A stretch of 61,633 nucleotides of DNA from JAICUF01 sp038250675 (GTDB lineage: Bacteria > Gemmatimonadota > Gemmatimonadetes > Gemmatimonadales > GWC2-71-9), in contig JBBSCB010000019.1 of the NCBI GenBank assembly GCA_038250675.1, positions 1 through 61,633 of the forward strand, read 5' to 3'. Both the position numbers and the translations under genes were made by a program. Shown here in pieces: positions 46,445 to 55,106 of this stretch. The notes under the pieces are model-generated. The model was given only the letters and a program-made list of their open reading frames with translations. It was not told where the DNA came from and searched no databases. Each line of letters begins with the position of its first letter. The first letter of the stretch is position 1.

Positions 46445-48118
46445 ATGCCACGCCTCGCCCGATCCTACCGCCGGCTGATGCTCCTCTTGCTGGCGCTGCC
46501 AGTGACGCTCTTCGTCCTGGCCCTCCTCTATCAGTTCGGCATGGGGTACCTCGAGGGCCGCCCGCGGACCCTGATTGCCAGTCTCGAGTGGGCCGCCGAA
46601 ACGCTGACGACCACCGGGTACGGACGGGACACCGGTTGGACCAACCCGCTCATGCAAGCCTTTGTCATCTCGGTCCAGTTCCTCGGGCTGTTCCTGCTGT
46701 TCATGATCTTCCCGATCTTCCTGCTCCCGTTCTTCGAGGAGCGCTTCGAGGCCCGGCTCCCCACCAAGCTCTCGAACCTCAAGGGTCAGGTCCTCATCTA
46801 TCGATATGGACCGGCCGTGACCTCGCTGATCCGTGAGCTGGACCAGGCCATGGTGCCCGTGACGATCTTCGAGGAGGACGAGGCGCTGGCGCGTCGGCTC
46901 AGCGGACGGGGGCGGCGGGTGGTCTTCGGCAACCTCGAGGAGGAAGACCCCGACCTCACCAACCTGATCGGGGCGCGCGGGATGGTCCTCAACGGGGACG
47001 ACAACGACAACGCCTCGATGGCCCTCGCGGCACGCTACCATGGCTTCACCGGCCCAATCCTGGCGCTGATGGACGAGCCGTTCCACCGCCCGCCGATGCT
47101 CCGCGCGGGCGCCTCCGTCGCCTTCACCCCCGACCACGTCCTCGCCGCCGCGCTCGCCGCTCGCGCCAGCGCCCGGATCAGCCCGCGCGTGGCCGGTGTC
47201 CGCCACCTCGGCCAGCATCTCGAAGTGGCCGAGCTCCGGCTCCATTCCGGCAGCACCGTGGCGGGCAAGACCATCGCCGAGGCGGGGATCCGTAGCACCA
47301 CCGGGGCGACGATCGTGGGGATGTGGATCAACGGCGAATTGCTCCGCCAGCCGCCGATCGCCACGCGGCTCGATCCTGGCACCATCCTGGTCGCGGTCGG
47401 CAGTCACGAGGCCATCGGCCGGCTGGGCCGCATGGTGGCCACCTCCCCGCGGGGCGGGGCGATGCTGGTGATCGGCAACGGCTCGCTGGGGGAGAAGGTG
47501 GCCGAGCTGCTGCGCGACGCCGACGAACAGCTGCACGTCCTCGACGTCCACGCGTCGCCCGGGGTCGACATTGTCGGTGATCCCCTCAATGCCCGAGTGC
47601 TCGAGCGGGCCGGCGCCCGGGAGGCCCAAGCGATCGTGCTCACCCTCGGGACCGACAGCGCCACCATCTTCACCGCCGCCGTCGTCCGCAGCGTCGCCCC
47701 CGATGCCGTGATCATCGCCGGGGCCAGTCGGGTCGAGAACGTCTCCCGGATCCACCGCGCCGGGGCGGACTTCGCGCTCTCCGTCAGCCAGGTGGCAGGA
47801 CAGCTGCTCACCTACCACATCCTCGGACAGGAATCGGTGTCGCTCGAGACGGCGATCAAACTGGTGACCACCTCCGGCGAGAGTCTCACCGGCAGGCCGC
47901 TTGAGGAGTTCCGCATCCGGGCGCGGACGGGATGCTCCGTCGTCGCGGTTGAGCGGGGCGAGGAGGTCATCGTGGAGTTCGATCCCGCGTTCGAGGTCCT
48001 CGCCGGCGACACCGTCTATGTCAGCGGCACCAGCGAATCGGTGGCGGCCTACTTCAAGGGCTTCCCCAACACTCGCGTCTGGCCCGTGGCCCAGACCGAT
48101 CCGAGTGCGGTCGGGTAG
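46445..48118 (+). CDS. Potassium channel with RCK/TrkA domains
   Basis: About 557 residues. Two membrane helices (about 12-32 and 66-92) flank a pore loop with selectivity filter TTTGYG. A cytoplasmic part holds two TrkA-N/RCK-type Rossmann domains: GQVLIYRYGPAVTSLIREL (about 112) and GGAMLVIGNGSLGEKVAELL (about 340), with a TrkA-C segment between and at the end (ARTGCSVVAVERGEEVIVEF). It should be a ligand-gated K+ channel. Gly-x-Gly motifs are partly degenerate in the first RCK. ATG 46445 starts the natural N-terminus; GGAGGGG lies 14 bases upstream. First gene of an ion-transport group behind tRNA-Arg. Confidence 0.85.
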   Translation: MPRLARSYRRLMLLLLALPVTLFVLALLYQFGMGYLEGRPRTLIASLEWAAETLTTTGYGRDTGWTNPLMQAFVISVQFLGLFLLFMIFPIFLLPFFEERFEARLPTKLSNLKGQVLIYRYGPAVTSLIRELDQAMVPVTIFEEDEALARRLSGRGRRVVFGNLEEEDPDLTNLIGARGMVLNGDDNDNASMALAARYHGFTGPILALMDEPFHRPPMLRAGASVAFTPDHVLAAALAARASARISPRVAGVRHLGQHLEVAELRLHSGSTVAGKTIAEAGIRSTTGATIVGMWINGELLRQPPIATRLDPGTILVAVGSHEAIGRLGRMVATSPRGGAMLVIGNGSLGEKVAELLRDADEQLHVLDVHASPGVDIVGDPLNARVLERAGAREAQAIVLTLGTDSATIFTAAVVRSVAPDAVIIAGASRVENVSRIHRAGADFALSVSQVAGQLLTYHILGQESVSLETAIKLVTTSGESLTGRPLEEFRIRARTGCSVVAVERGEEVIVEFDPAFEVLAGDTVYVSGTSESVAAYFKGFPNTRVWPVAQTDPSAVG

Positions 48119-48217
48119 CGTCACCGGCAGGAGGACGCCCGCGTCCCAGGGGGACGGCTGCCTTGCGCCCGCCCGCGTGCCCGGCGACACTCCGCCATCC
48201 CCAGTGAAAGCGCCCTG

Positions 48218-50464
48218 ATGCCAGCTGAAGTCCGGCTGAGCCGCGAGATGCGGCTCATCGACGTCACCATGATCGGGGTCGGCGCCATGATCGGCGCCGG
48301 CATCTTCGTCCTGACCGGCATCGCCGCCGGGGTGGCGGGTCCGGCACTCGTGCTGGTGTTCCTGCTCAACGGCCTGGTTGCCTTGCTGACCGCGATGGCC
48401 TACGCGGAACTCGGCGGCGCGATCCACGGAGCGGGCGGTGGGTACCTGTGGATCAAGCATTCCCTTCCCGACCCCAGCGGCTTCCTCGCGGGCTGGATGG
48501 ACTGGTTCGCCCACGCCGTCGCCTGCTCCCTCTATGCCCTCGGCTTCGGCGCCTATTCGAGGGAGGTCCTCGCGGTCATCGGCATCCATGACGTGGTGAC
48601 GCCGTTCGTCCCCCTCGAGATCTGGCTCGCCATCGGGGCGTGCATCCTCTTCGCCGCGATCAACCTCCGCGGCGCCTCCGAAGCCGGGAAGGCCGGCAAC
48701 GTGGTGACGATCAGCAAGATCGTCATTATCGGCGCATTCATCGTGGTCGGCCTGTGGACGATGGCGCAGAAGACCGGATGGCAGGGCGCGTTCACCCCAT
48801 TCATGAGCAACGGACTGGGCGGCGTGTTTGCGGCGATGGGGCTCACCTTCATTGCCTTCGAGGGCTACGAGATCATCGCCCAGACCAGCGAGGAAGTGGA
48901 GGATCCAAAGCGCAACATCCCTCGCGCCGTCTTCCTCTCACTGATCATCGTGATCCCCATCTATCTCCTGGTCGCCGTGGTGGCGATCGGCGCCGTGACA
49001 CCACCGGCCGGCCTCTCGGTGACCGCGTACCTCGGTCAGGCGAAGGAAGTCGCCCTCGTCGCCGCAGCGAACCAGTTCGTCATCGGCGGGGGCATCGTCA
49101 TCCTGGTGGGCGGGTTGCTCTCGACCCTCTCGGCGCTCAACGCGACGATCTATTCCTCCTCGCGTGTGGCGTTCGCGATGGCACGCGACGCCAGCCTCCC
49201 CCAGGCCATGGCGCGGGTGCACCCGCTTCGCGGCACACCCCACGTCGCCATCATCGTCTCCACCATCCTGATCATCGTCATGGCGATCGTCCTGCCGATC
49301 GAGGACGTGGCCGCCGCGGCCAGCGTGATGTTCCTGCTGCTGTTCGGAGGAGTCAACATTGCCCTCATCCGGCTCCGCAAGTCCCGGCCTGAGCTCGACC
49401 GGGGCTACAAGGTCCCCTGGGTGCCGTTCATTCCCGTCGTCGCCATCGGTGCGATGCTGTTCATTGCGGTGTTCATGTTCAAGGGCTATCCCCTGGCCTG
49501 GGCCGCCGCCGGGGCGTGGATCGTGATGGGCTGGGTGTTCTACATGACGTACAGCCGGCAGCGGGAAACGGCGTTTCAGGCCCGCACCACCTGGATGGAC
49601 CGGATCGATCGCTCCGAGTACCGCGTATTGGTGGGCATCTCCGGCATCAGGCGCGTCAGCACGCTGATGGAGGCGGCGCTGGCGGTGGCGCGGAAGCAAC
49701 AGGGCGAGCTGGTCGTCCTGCACGTGGTGGAGGTTCCCGAGGGCGATCCGCTCACCGCTGAGGGAACCGTGCTGGCGGGCGCCAACCAAGTCCTCGAGGC
49801 CGCCGTCCGCTACGCCGAGGCGCGGGGGGTGAAGGCCCGCGGGGTGGTCCAGATCGGCCACCGCGTGAGCCACGCCCTGGTGCAGACGGCGCGGGAGGAG
49901 GAGTGCAATTTCCTCATCATCGGCCAGGCGGCACGCCCCTCGTTCATGGAGAGGCTGGTGTCGTCCATGGTCGAGCGCGTGCTGCAGGAGGCGCCGTGTC
50001 ACGTGGGCGTCGTCTCCGGCACCATCCGGCCCGAGGCCATTGGCGGCATCGTCGTCCCCGTCACCCGGGGCCCGAATTCGGAGCTCGCCGCGCAGCTGGC
50101 GCCGGCCTTCGGGGAATGGTTCAGCGCTCCCACCCGGGCCGTGACGGTGATCGACCGTGCCCTGCCCCATGCGCAGGCAGAGCAGCAGGCCGACGCGACC
50201 CGTGAACTGGTCGTGGTCATGGGCCCCGAGGTCGTGCTGAACGTGCTCCGCCGTCGCGATCCGGCCCGCGCCATCACCCGTGCCGTCAAGGCCGGCGAAC
50301 TCATCCTGATCGGCGCGCCGGCGACCGGATCGCTCACCCCACTCATCGGTGACACCATCCCCGCCCTCCTGGCGCGACACGACCGGAACGCGGTGATCGT
50401 GGTGCGCAAGGTGGAGGAGCAACGGGTCCGCCGATTTGAACGCATTTTCTTCATGAGGCACTAG
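48218..50464 (+). CDS. APC-family amino acid/polyamine transporter with two C-terminal USP domains
   Basis: A 748-residue protein. Residues 10-450 are an APC permease with 12 helices; the start GVGAMIGAGIFVLTG is the family's substrate/sodium-site motif, and AFEGYEIIAQTSEEVEDPKR is the conserved helix 6-7 region. From about 460 come two universal-stress-protein-type domains (RVLVGISGIRRVSTLMEAAL and a second from about 605), a cytoplasmic sensory unit found on some cation-chloride and amino-acid carriers. The next gene begins with no gap. Likely substrate is an amino acid, not deducible further. Confidence 0.88.
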   Translation: MPAEVRLSREMRLIDVTMIGVGAMIGAGIFVLTGIAAGVAGPALVLVFLLNGLVALLTAMAYAELGGAIHGAGGGYLWIKHSLPDPSGFLAGWMDWFAHAVACSLYALGFGAYSREVLAVIGIHDVVTPFVPLEIWLAIGACILFAAINLRGASEAGKAGNVVTISKIVIIGAFIVVGLWTMAQKTGWQGAFTPFMSNGLGGVFAAMGLTFIAFEGYEIIAQTSEEVEDPKRNIPRAVFLSLIIVIPIYLLVAVVAIGAVTPPAGLSVTAYLGQAKEVALVAAANQFVIGGGIVILVGGLLSTLSALNATIYSSSRVAFAMARDASLPQAMARVHPLRGTPHVAIIVSTILIIVMAIVLPIEDVAAAASVMFLLLFGGVNIALIRLRKSRPELDRGYKVPWVPFIPVVAIGAMLFIAVFMFKGYPLAWAAAGAWIVMGWVFYMTYSRQRETAFQARTTWMDRIDRSEYRVLVGISGIRRVSTLMEAALAVARKQQGELVVLHVVEVPEGDPLTAEGTVLAGANQVLEAAVRYAEARGVKARGVVQIGHRVSHALVQTAREEECNFLIIGQAARPSFMERLVSSMVERVLQEAPCHVGVVSGTIRPEAIGGIVVPVTRGPNSELAAQLAPAFGEWFSAPTRAVTVIDRALPHAQAEQQADATRELVVVMGPEVVLNVLRRRDPARAITRAVKAGELILIGAPATGSLTPLIGDTIPALLARHDRNAVIVVRKVEEQRVRRFERIFFMRH

Positions 50465-51136
50465 ATGATCCAGGCGACCGCCACCGGACCCATCCGGGAG
50501 TTCACGTCTCGAGTCTCCGAATACCTGCCGACGCTCGCTGGGGGGCTCGTCGTCCTCGCCGTGGGCGTCGTGCTGGGCTGGCTCACCAAACGGGCCGTCG
50601 TCCGGCTGCTCATCTGGGTCCGCCTCGACCGGTTGGGCACGCAGCAGGGCTGGCGCGCCGCCTTCAGCAAGGGCGATGTGCGCGCCGCGCTGTCGAACGG
50701 CGTCGGCACCGCCGTTGGCGTCCTGGTGATGCTGCTCTTCCTCGACAACGCGCTGCAGATCTGGGGCCTCACGGTCCTGTCACGGTTACTGGACCAGGTC
50801 CTGGTCTACCTGCCCAACCTCGTGCTCGTGGCGCTGATCGTTGGCGTCGGCGTCCTGCTCGCCAGCACGCTCGCTGAACGGGTGGAGGAAGCACTGGAGG
50901 AGGAGGACTTCGCCCACCCCCGCCTGGTGGCGAAGGTGTTCAAGAGCACCCTGCTCTCCCTCGTGGGTGCCTTGGCATTGTGGCAACTCGGGCTGGCGCG
51001 GCAGATCGTCCTCGCCGCGTTCCTGATCGCGTTCGGTTCGATCGGCGTCGCCTTCGCCCTGGCCGTGGGCCTCGGCAGCACGCGGGGGATGCAGCAGGCG
51101 TGGGAGCGGCTGTTCGAAAAGAAGCACAAGGAGTAG
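50465..51136 (+). CDS. MscS-like membrane protein lacking the MscS beta domain
   Basis: A 223-residue protein with five predicted helices and the pattern of the conserved TM helix repeats (VVLAVGVVLGWLTKRAVVRL and LVLVALIVGVGVLLASTLAE) seen in small mechanosensitive-channel relatives. It ends shortly after the last pore-like helix (AFGSIGVAFALAVGLGS) and lacks the cytosolic MscS beta and alpha/beta domains, so gating function is doubtful. ATG follows the transporter stop directly, so both come from one message. Confidence 0.75.
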   Translation: MIQATATGPIREFTSRVSEYLPTLAGGLVVLAVGVVLGWLTKRAVVRLLIWVRLDRLGTQQGWRAAFSKGDVRAALSNGVGTAVGVLVMLLFLDNALQIWGLTVLSRLLDQVLVYLPNLVLVALIVGVGVLLASTLAERVEEALEEEDFAHPRLVAKVFKSTLLSLVGALALWQLGLARQIVLAAFLIAFGSIGVAFALAVGLGSTRGMQQAWERLFEKKHKE

Positions 51137-51149
51137 CATCCGCAGCCCC

Positions 51150-51386
51150 GGCCGGCCATCGAGGGCCGATCGACGTCCCCTGTGCCCCGCTGACCTGATA
51201 GATCCAGAGCCTGCCGGATTCGGTCGCCACGTACAGCCGGTGCCACGCCGGATCCATTGCCAGCACATCGGGATCACCACCAACCACCTCCGCATCGTAC
51301 CTGGTGTTCCCCGCGTCACCACCCAGCGGGATGGTGGTGATCCGCTTGTCGGTGATCCCGTCGATCACCAGTTCGCCCGACCGCAA
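51150..51386 (-). pseudogene. Beta-propeller (YVTN/YncE-like) gene remnant
   Basis: The minus-strand frame reads SGELVIDGITDKRITTIPLG, then DPDVLAMDPAWHRLYVATES and GRLWIYQVSG: one and a half blades of a YVTN-type propeller. No start, signal peptide or remaining blades exist, and the frame runs into the end of the MscS-like gene. It is a fragment of a once longer exported protein. Confidence 0.6.
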
Positions 51387-51469
51387 TCTTTGCGATCCTG
51401 TACTTTCCGATTCCCGGTCAGCCGGTGTTTCCGACGGAGAACCAGGCGCAGCTTGAGCTCCAATTGGTC

Positions 51470-51788
51470 GGCTCTACCACGACGCCTTCAACACGTCGCT
51501 CGCCAGCGCCACTCGCCGGCTGGACAGCGCCGCGCAGCTGGCGCTCTGGGAGGCGGACGGCGTGAGACTCCTGCCCGGCACCTGCAATGTCACGGGGTCA
51601 AGGGGTCGGCGTCGTGGGCATCGGAGTGGTGCGAGGAGCACTTGGTGGCCGGCTTTCCCAACGGGCGGCCCGACTTCGACGGCCGGGGCCGCATGCTCCT
51701 CCTGCTCCGCCGCGGGGCGGACAACCTCTGGCGGATCGCGCGGGAGATGTGGATCGCGGCGGAGGCACCGGACTCGAGCCATCGCTGA
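51470..51788 (+). pseudogene. SnoaL/DUF4440-like gene remnant with frameshift
   Basis: One frame encodes YHDAFNTSLASATRRLDSAA and QLALWEADGVRLLPGT, the opening of a SnoaL-like (NTF2-fold) protein. A second frame encodes GRGRMLLLLRRGADNLWRIA and REMW, its typical closing strands. The middle is out of frame and the start is missing. Together with the adjacent propeller remnant it marks a decayed stretch of about 650 bases. Confidence 0.6.
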
Positions 51789-51830
51789 GCGGCGCTACGG
51801 TGGGCCCGGGGAGAGCCCCGAATCGGCGCC

Positions 51831-52748
51831 CTACCCCGCCAGCATCCCCGCCATCGCCCCGATGGTGAGCGGGGCCGATCCCTCCAGCCGGTTGTTGAAC
51901 AGCACGAACGATTCCATCTCGCGTTCGTTGGCGAGCCGGATCAGCCGCGCGATGTCGTCGCGCACGTCCGGTGCTTCCTCCCGCAGGCGGTCGAACGGTG
52001 CGAACGCATCCACCGTCTCTGCGTGGGTCCGGCCGGGCCGCATGAGCGCGCGCACCACCACGAACGGCGCCGTGAGCGCGTCGGCCAGCGCCAGTTGCGC
52101 CCCGATCGACGGCATCCGGGTCCACGAGTTGAAGACATGCGACACATCGTGCTCGCGCAGCACCGCGAAGTAGGCCGGATGAAGGAAGTCCGGATTGCGA
52201 ATTTCGACCGCGTAGCGCGCTCCGCGCGGCAGCCGCTCGAAGAAGTGATCGAGCCGGTCCGCAAACGACTCCGGACCGATGCCCGCGGCACGCGGAATGG
52301 CCTGAAACTCGAAGACGAATGGACCGGTGTGGCCGGCAAAGTGATCGCGATAGACGTCGAAGACGGTGTCGAGGAAGAGGTCGGCATTGAGGAAATCGTC
52401 GTTGCGATGGCCGGCCCGCGCACCGGCGCCGCGGCCGAAGCTGTGAACCGTGATCCGCTCCCAGACCTTGCTGACGCAGGGAAAGCCCGGCGGCAGGCGC
52501 TCGGCATACGCCTGGAGCGTCTCCGGATCGGGCGGGCGGTAGTATGTGGAATCGATCCCGACCGTCCGGAACAGCGGATAGCGGGCGTACTCGCCCAGCA
52601 TCGCCGCGGCGGCGCCGGACGCGGGATATCGCTGGTGGTAGACCACGTCGCGCCATCCCGGATAGGTCCAGCTCGAGGTGCCCAGGCGCAGCCCGGGTGG
52701 CAGCCGTGCCGCGAGCGCGGCCGGATCGCCCAGGCCGGCGGTCGTCAG
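51831..52748 (-). CDS. DUF72 (YecE-like) family protein, probable CTG start
   Basis: About 305 residues, a DUF72 TIM-barrel of unknown function. Visible family features: LRLGTSSWTYPGWRD at the N-terminus, FRTVGIDSTYYRPP, CVSKVWERITVH, FEFQAIPR, ARYAVEIRNPDF and SFVLFNN. The first ordinary start is GTG 52646, but that would remove the conserved GTSSW segment. In-frame codons upstream contain no ATG, GTG or TTG before a stop. CTG 52748 overlaps the upstream stop as CTGA and has GAGG seven bases before it, so I propose CTG initiation coupled to the CopD-like gene. Confidence 0.78.
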   Translation of the reverse strand: MTTAGLGDPAALAARLPPGLRLGTSSWTYPGWRDVVYHQRYPASGAAAAMLGEYARYPLFRTVGIDSTYYRPPDPETLQAYAERLPPGFPCVSKVWERITVHSFGRGAGARAGHRNDDFLNADLFLDTVFDVYRDHFAGHTGPFVFEFQAIPRAAGIGPESFADRLDHFFERLPRGARYAVEIRNPDFLHPAYFAVLREHDVSHVFNSWTRMPSIGAQLALADALTAPFVVVRALMRPGRTHAETVDAFAPFDRLREEAPDVRDDIARLIRLANEREMESFVLFNNRLEGSAPLTIGAMAGMLAG

Positions 52749-53731
52749 CGCGGCGCCTCGGCACCGGCCGACGGCGCACCGGCCGACGGCGCACCGGCCG
52801 GCCGCTCGCCGCGCGGCCCCTCAGGCGCGCCCGGCCGACGGGGCGACGGCAGACTGACCAGGATGGCCGTAATGCAGAGCACGATGGCCGCCGCGGTCAG
52901 CTCATATCTGGCGGAGCGCCGCACGGCGGTGGCCGCCGATTCGCTTCCGAGCGTGGGACGCTGACGGCGCCAGTTCCACGCGCCGAGACCAAAGACGACC
53001 GCGACGACGCAGAGCTTGGCGATGAGCGCATAGCCGTACGGTGTCGTCCAGAGCGCGCTGAGCGTGTGGAGGTGCCGCCACGCGGTGATCGCCCCGAACA
53101 GCACCAGCAGGCCGCCACAGACCAGCGCCAGCGGCGAAAAGCCGTTAACCATGTCCGCCACGATCGCGCCCCGGCGCTCCCGGGCCGGCTCGTCGCGCAG
53201 CACCACGCTGATCCCGGCGAAGACCAGGACGAAGAGCGTGCCGATCCACAGCGCGCCGGAAAGCACGTGCATCGGATTGACCTGCCGCGATATCTGGCCC
53301 AGCAGCAGGCCGCGGACTTGCCCCACGACGACGCCGACCGCCGCGAGCAGCCAGCCGGCTCGCACGCCCCGGCTCGCCAGCGCGAAGCCGATGATCGCGA
53401 GTGCCATCAGCACTACTTCCGCGCCGGTGAGAAAGCTGCCGGTGACCAGCTGGACCACCCCCACATGGCGCCGCACCGCCACCCCCACCAGCGACCGCAC
53501 CAGCATGCCGGCACCGAGAAGCGACCCCAGGATGCCCAGCAGCGCGGCCCGCCGAGCCGCATCGGCGTAGACCCGCGCGTCGTGGCCACCGCCCGCAGTG
53601 CCGGGCAGGCCCAGCCGTCCGCGGAGCGCCGAGTAGCGAAAGCCGACCGCACCGGCGGCGAGGAAGATGGCCGCAAACTCCACCAGATGGAGCAGCGGCT
53701 CGGGCCAATCGATGAGCGGCTCAGCTTGCAT
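52745..53731 (-). CDS. CopD-like membrane protein
   Basis: A 328-residue protein with about eight membrane helices. The conserved CopD-type region is VNPMHVLSGALWIGTLFVLV, and a second match is SALWTTPYGYALIAKLCVVA near the C-terminus. CopD proteins are linked to copper uptake or resistance; the usual CopC partner is not present. The C-terminal tail consists of GAPSA repeats encoded by a 15-bp tandem repeat and is probably disordered. Its stop overlaps the DUF72 gene. Confidence 0.8.
   Translation of the reverse strand: MQAEPLIDWPEPLLHLVEFAAIFLAAGAVGFRYSALRGRLGLPGTAGGGHDARVYADAARRAALLGILGSLLGAGMLVRSLVGVAVRRHVGVVQLVTGSFLTGAEVVLMALAIIGFALASRGVRAGWLLAAVGVVVGQVRGLLLGQISRQVNPMHVLSGALWIGTLFVLVFAGISVVLRDEPARERRGAIVADMVNGFSPLALVCGGLLVLFGAITAWRHLHTLSALWTTPYGYALIAKLCVVAVVFGLGAWNWRRQRPTLGSESAATAVRRSARYELTAAAIVLCITAILVSLPSPRRPGAPEGPRGERPAGAPSAGAPSAGAEAPR
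52761..52800 (+). repeat. 15-bp tandem repeat in the CopD-like 3' end
   Basis: GCACCGGCCGACGGC occurs at 52761-52775 and 52776-52790, and partly at 52791-52800. On the coding strand it gives repeating Gly-Ala-Pro-Ser-Ala, so copy number can vary without breaking the frame. Confidence 0.85.
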
Positions 53732-53833
53732 GGCGACCTCGGCAGGAGAACTGAAGGATGCGCAGCCTCCAATGTACGGCTGCGCCCCCCGGCCCGTTGC
53801 GCCTGGCGGCCCGGCGGCAGGATAGCGTGCTCC

Positions 53834-53863
53834 CTGTCAGCGGGGCGATTCGGGCGCTATATT
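53834..53863 (+). promoter_or_regulatory. Promoter CTGTCA-N18-TATATT of the receiver gene
   Basis: -35 CTGTCA (53834-53839), 18-base spacer, -10 TATATT (53858-53863), about 40 bases before the likely start at 53911. Confidence 0.5.
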
Positions 53864-53910
53864 CGGGCACCCTTATCCAACGTGTCGTCACCCCTGGCCG
53901 GCCAGGCTGC

Positions 53911-54318
53911 ATGTCTCAACTGCCCGCGGAGCCGTCGTCCGCCTCGCTGATGTCGAATCTCGCCCTCGTGGTGGACGACGAACCGACCGTGCGCATGGTC
54001 GTCAAGCGCATGCTGGCTGAAGCGGGGTTCGGTTCGCTTGAGGCGCACTGCGGCGAGGCCGCGCTCGGGGTGCTCGAGACGGCGGTGCTCCAGATCGACC
54101 TGGTGATCACGGACGTAATCATGCCGGGGCTTGACGGGTGTGAGTTGGGGCGCCAGATCAAGCTCCGCTGGCCGGCCACGTCGATCCTGTACGCATCCGC
54201 GTACACGCCGGAGGAACTGTTCCTGCAGGGCATCTGCACCGATGACCTGCCGTTCGTGCGCAAGCCATTCACCGCCGACGAGCTGATCCGCCGGGTCCGG
54301 GAGATCCGCGCCGCCTAG
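53911..54318 (+). CDS. Single-domain response regulator (CheY-like receiver)
   Basis: A 135-residue protein made of one receiver domain: acidic pair in LALVVDDEPTVRMVVKRML, phosphoacceptor Asp in DLVITDVIMPGLDG, Thr/Ser-equivalent region LYASAYTPEELFLQ, and Lys in FVRKPFTADELIRRV. No output domain. Start ATG 53911; a second ATG at 53950 would also contain the complete domain. No histidine kinase is nearby. Confidence 0.88.
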   Translation: MSQLPAEPSSASLMSNLALVVDDEPTVRMVVKRMLAEAGFGSLEAHCGEAALGVLETAVLQIDLVITDVIMPGLDGCELGRQIKLRWPATSILYASAYTPEELFLQGICTDDLPFVRKPFTADELIRRVREIRAA

Positions 54319-54344
54319 CGGGTCAAAAGTTCGCGCACGCGCGC

Positions 54345-54493
54345 GGCCAGCAACTCCGGATGCCCAGTTCCTTCCCCAGTTCTTTTCCGCCCATTTGCGG
54401 CATCACCGGATCGGTCACGACGAGATCGGCCGGTGCGTTCCGCGCATCGAGCAGCGAGAGCGCCGTCCGGCCGTTATCCGCGCCAGGACCTCA
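54345..54493 (-). pseudogene. Receiver-domain remnant
   Basis: The minus-strand frame reads DNGRTALSLLDARNAPADLV, then VTDPVMPQMGGKELGKELG, the alpha2-beta3-alpha3 core of a receiver with the Asp still present. It is bounded by a stop just upstream and loses similarity after about 45 residues. It lies between two intact convergent receiver genes, suggesting an old tandem duplication. Confidence 0.6.
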
Positions 54494-54528
54494 TGCAGTG
54501 TCTCGGCAGGGCCGCTGGCGGCGGTCGA

Positions 54529-54927
54529 TCACGGTTTCAGCGCCTGGCGCACGTGCCGATAGAGCTGGTCCGGCATGAAGGGTTTGCGGAGAAACGGCGC
54601 GTCAGGACTGCGGAGACCCAAGTCCGCCAGTTCGGCCGGCGCATAGGCCGACATGCACAGCAAGCGCAGCGTCGGCCGCGTTCGCGCGAGCTCGGCGGCC
54701 ACCTGGCCACCGTCCATCACCGGCATGACCATGTCGAGCAGGACCAGGTCGACCGGTCCCTCAAAGTGCTCGAGAACGTGAAGGGCCTCCCGTCCGCCCT
54801 TCGCCTCCAGCGGCGAGTAACCTTCCGCGCGAAGCATTCGGACGATCAGGTCCCGCAGCGAATCCTCGTCCTCGACCACCAGGATCGTGGCCGGCACGCT
54901 CTGCTGGGTCTGTACCACGGGATGCAT
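54529..54927 (-). CDS. Single-domain response regulator (CheY-like receiver)
   Basis: A 132-residue receiver domain: ATILVVEDEDSLRDLIVRML, phosphoacceptor in DLVLLDMVMPVMDGGQ, MSAYAPAELADLGL, and Lys in FLRKPFMPDQLYRHV. No output domain. The APAEL and FxRKPF segments resemble those of the convergent receiver at 53911, so the two may be paralogues from one ancestor. Such small regulators often act in phosphorelays with hybrid kinases encoded elsewhere. Confidence 0.88.
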   Translation of the reverse strand: MHPVVQTQQSVPATILVVEDEDSLRDLIVRMLRAEGYSPLEAKGGREALHVLEHFEGPVDLVLLDMVMPVMDGGQVAAELARTRPTLRLLCMSAYAPAELADLGLRSPDAPFLRKPFMPDQLYRHVRQALKP

Positions 54928-55106
54928 CCAGTGGGTCAGGGAAGAGCATGGGGGGATTTGCGCGGTGCGCGCTGCCCAATAATAGCGCGGCCCGGGTGCG
55001 CGTCCAATCGCACGGCAAGCCGTGGAAATGCGGCAGGAGGGGCCCGGCGCGGGCCACCGGCCCCGGCCGGTGGGTCAGGACAGGCGGACCGTGGGACCGC
55101 TCCGGC

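Noticed and set aside
46436..48589. A 717-codon frame antisense to the K+ channel gene
   Set aside because: His/Gly/Asp-rich shadow; the plus-strand frame has a channel filter and RCK domains.
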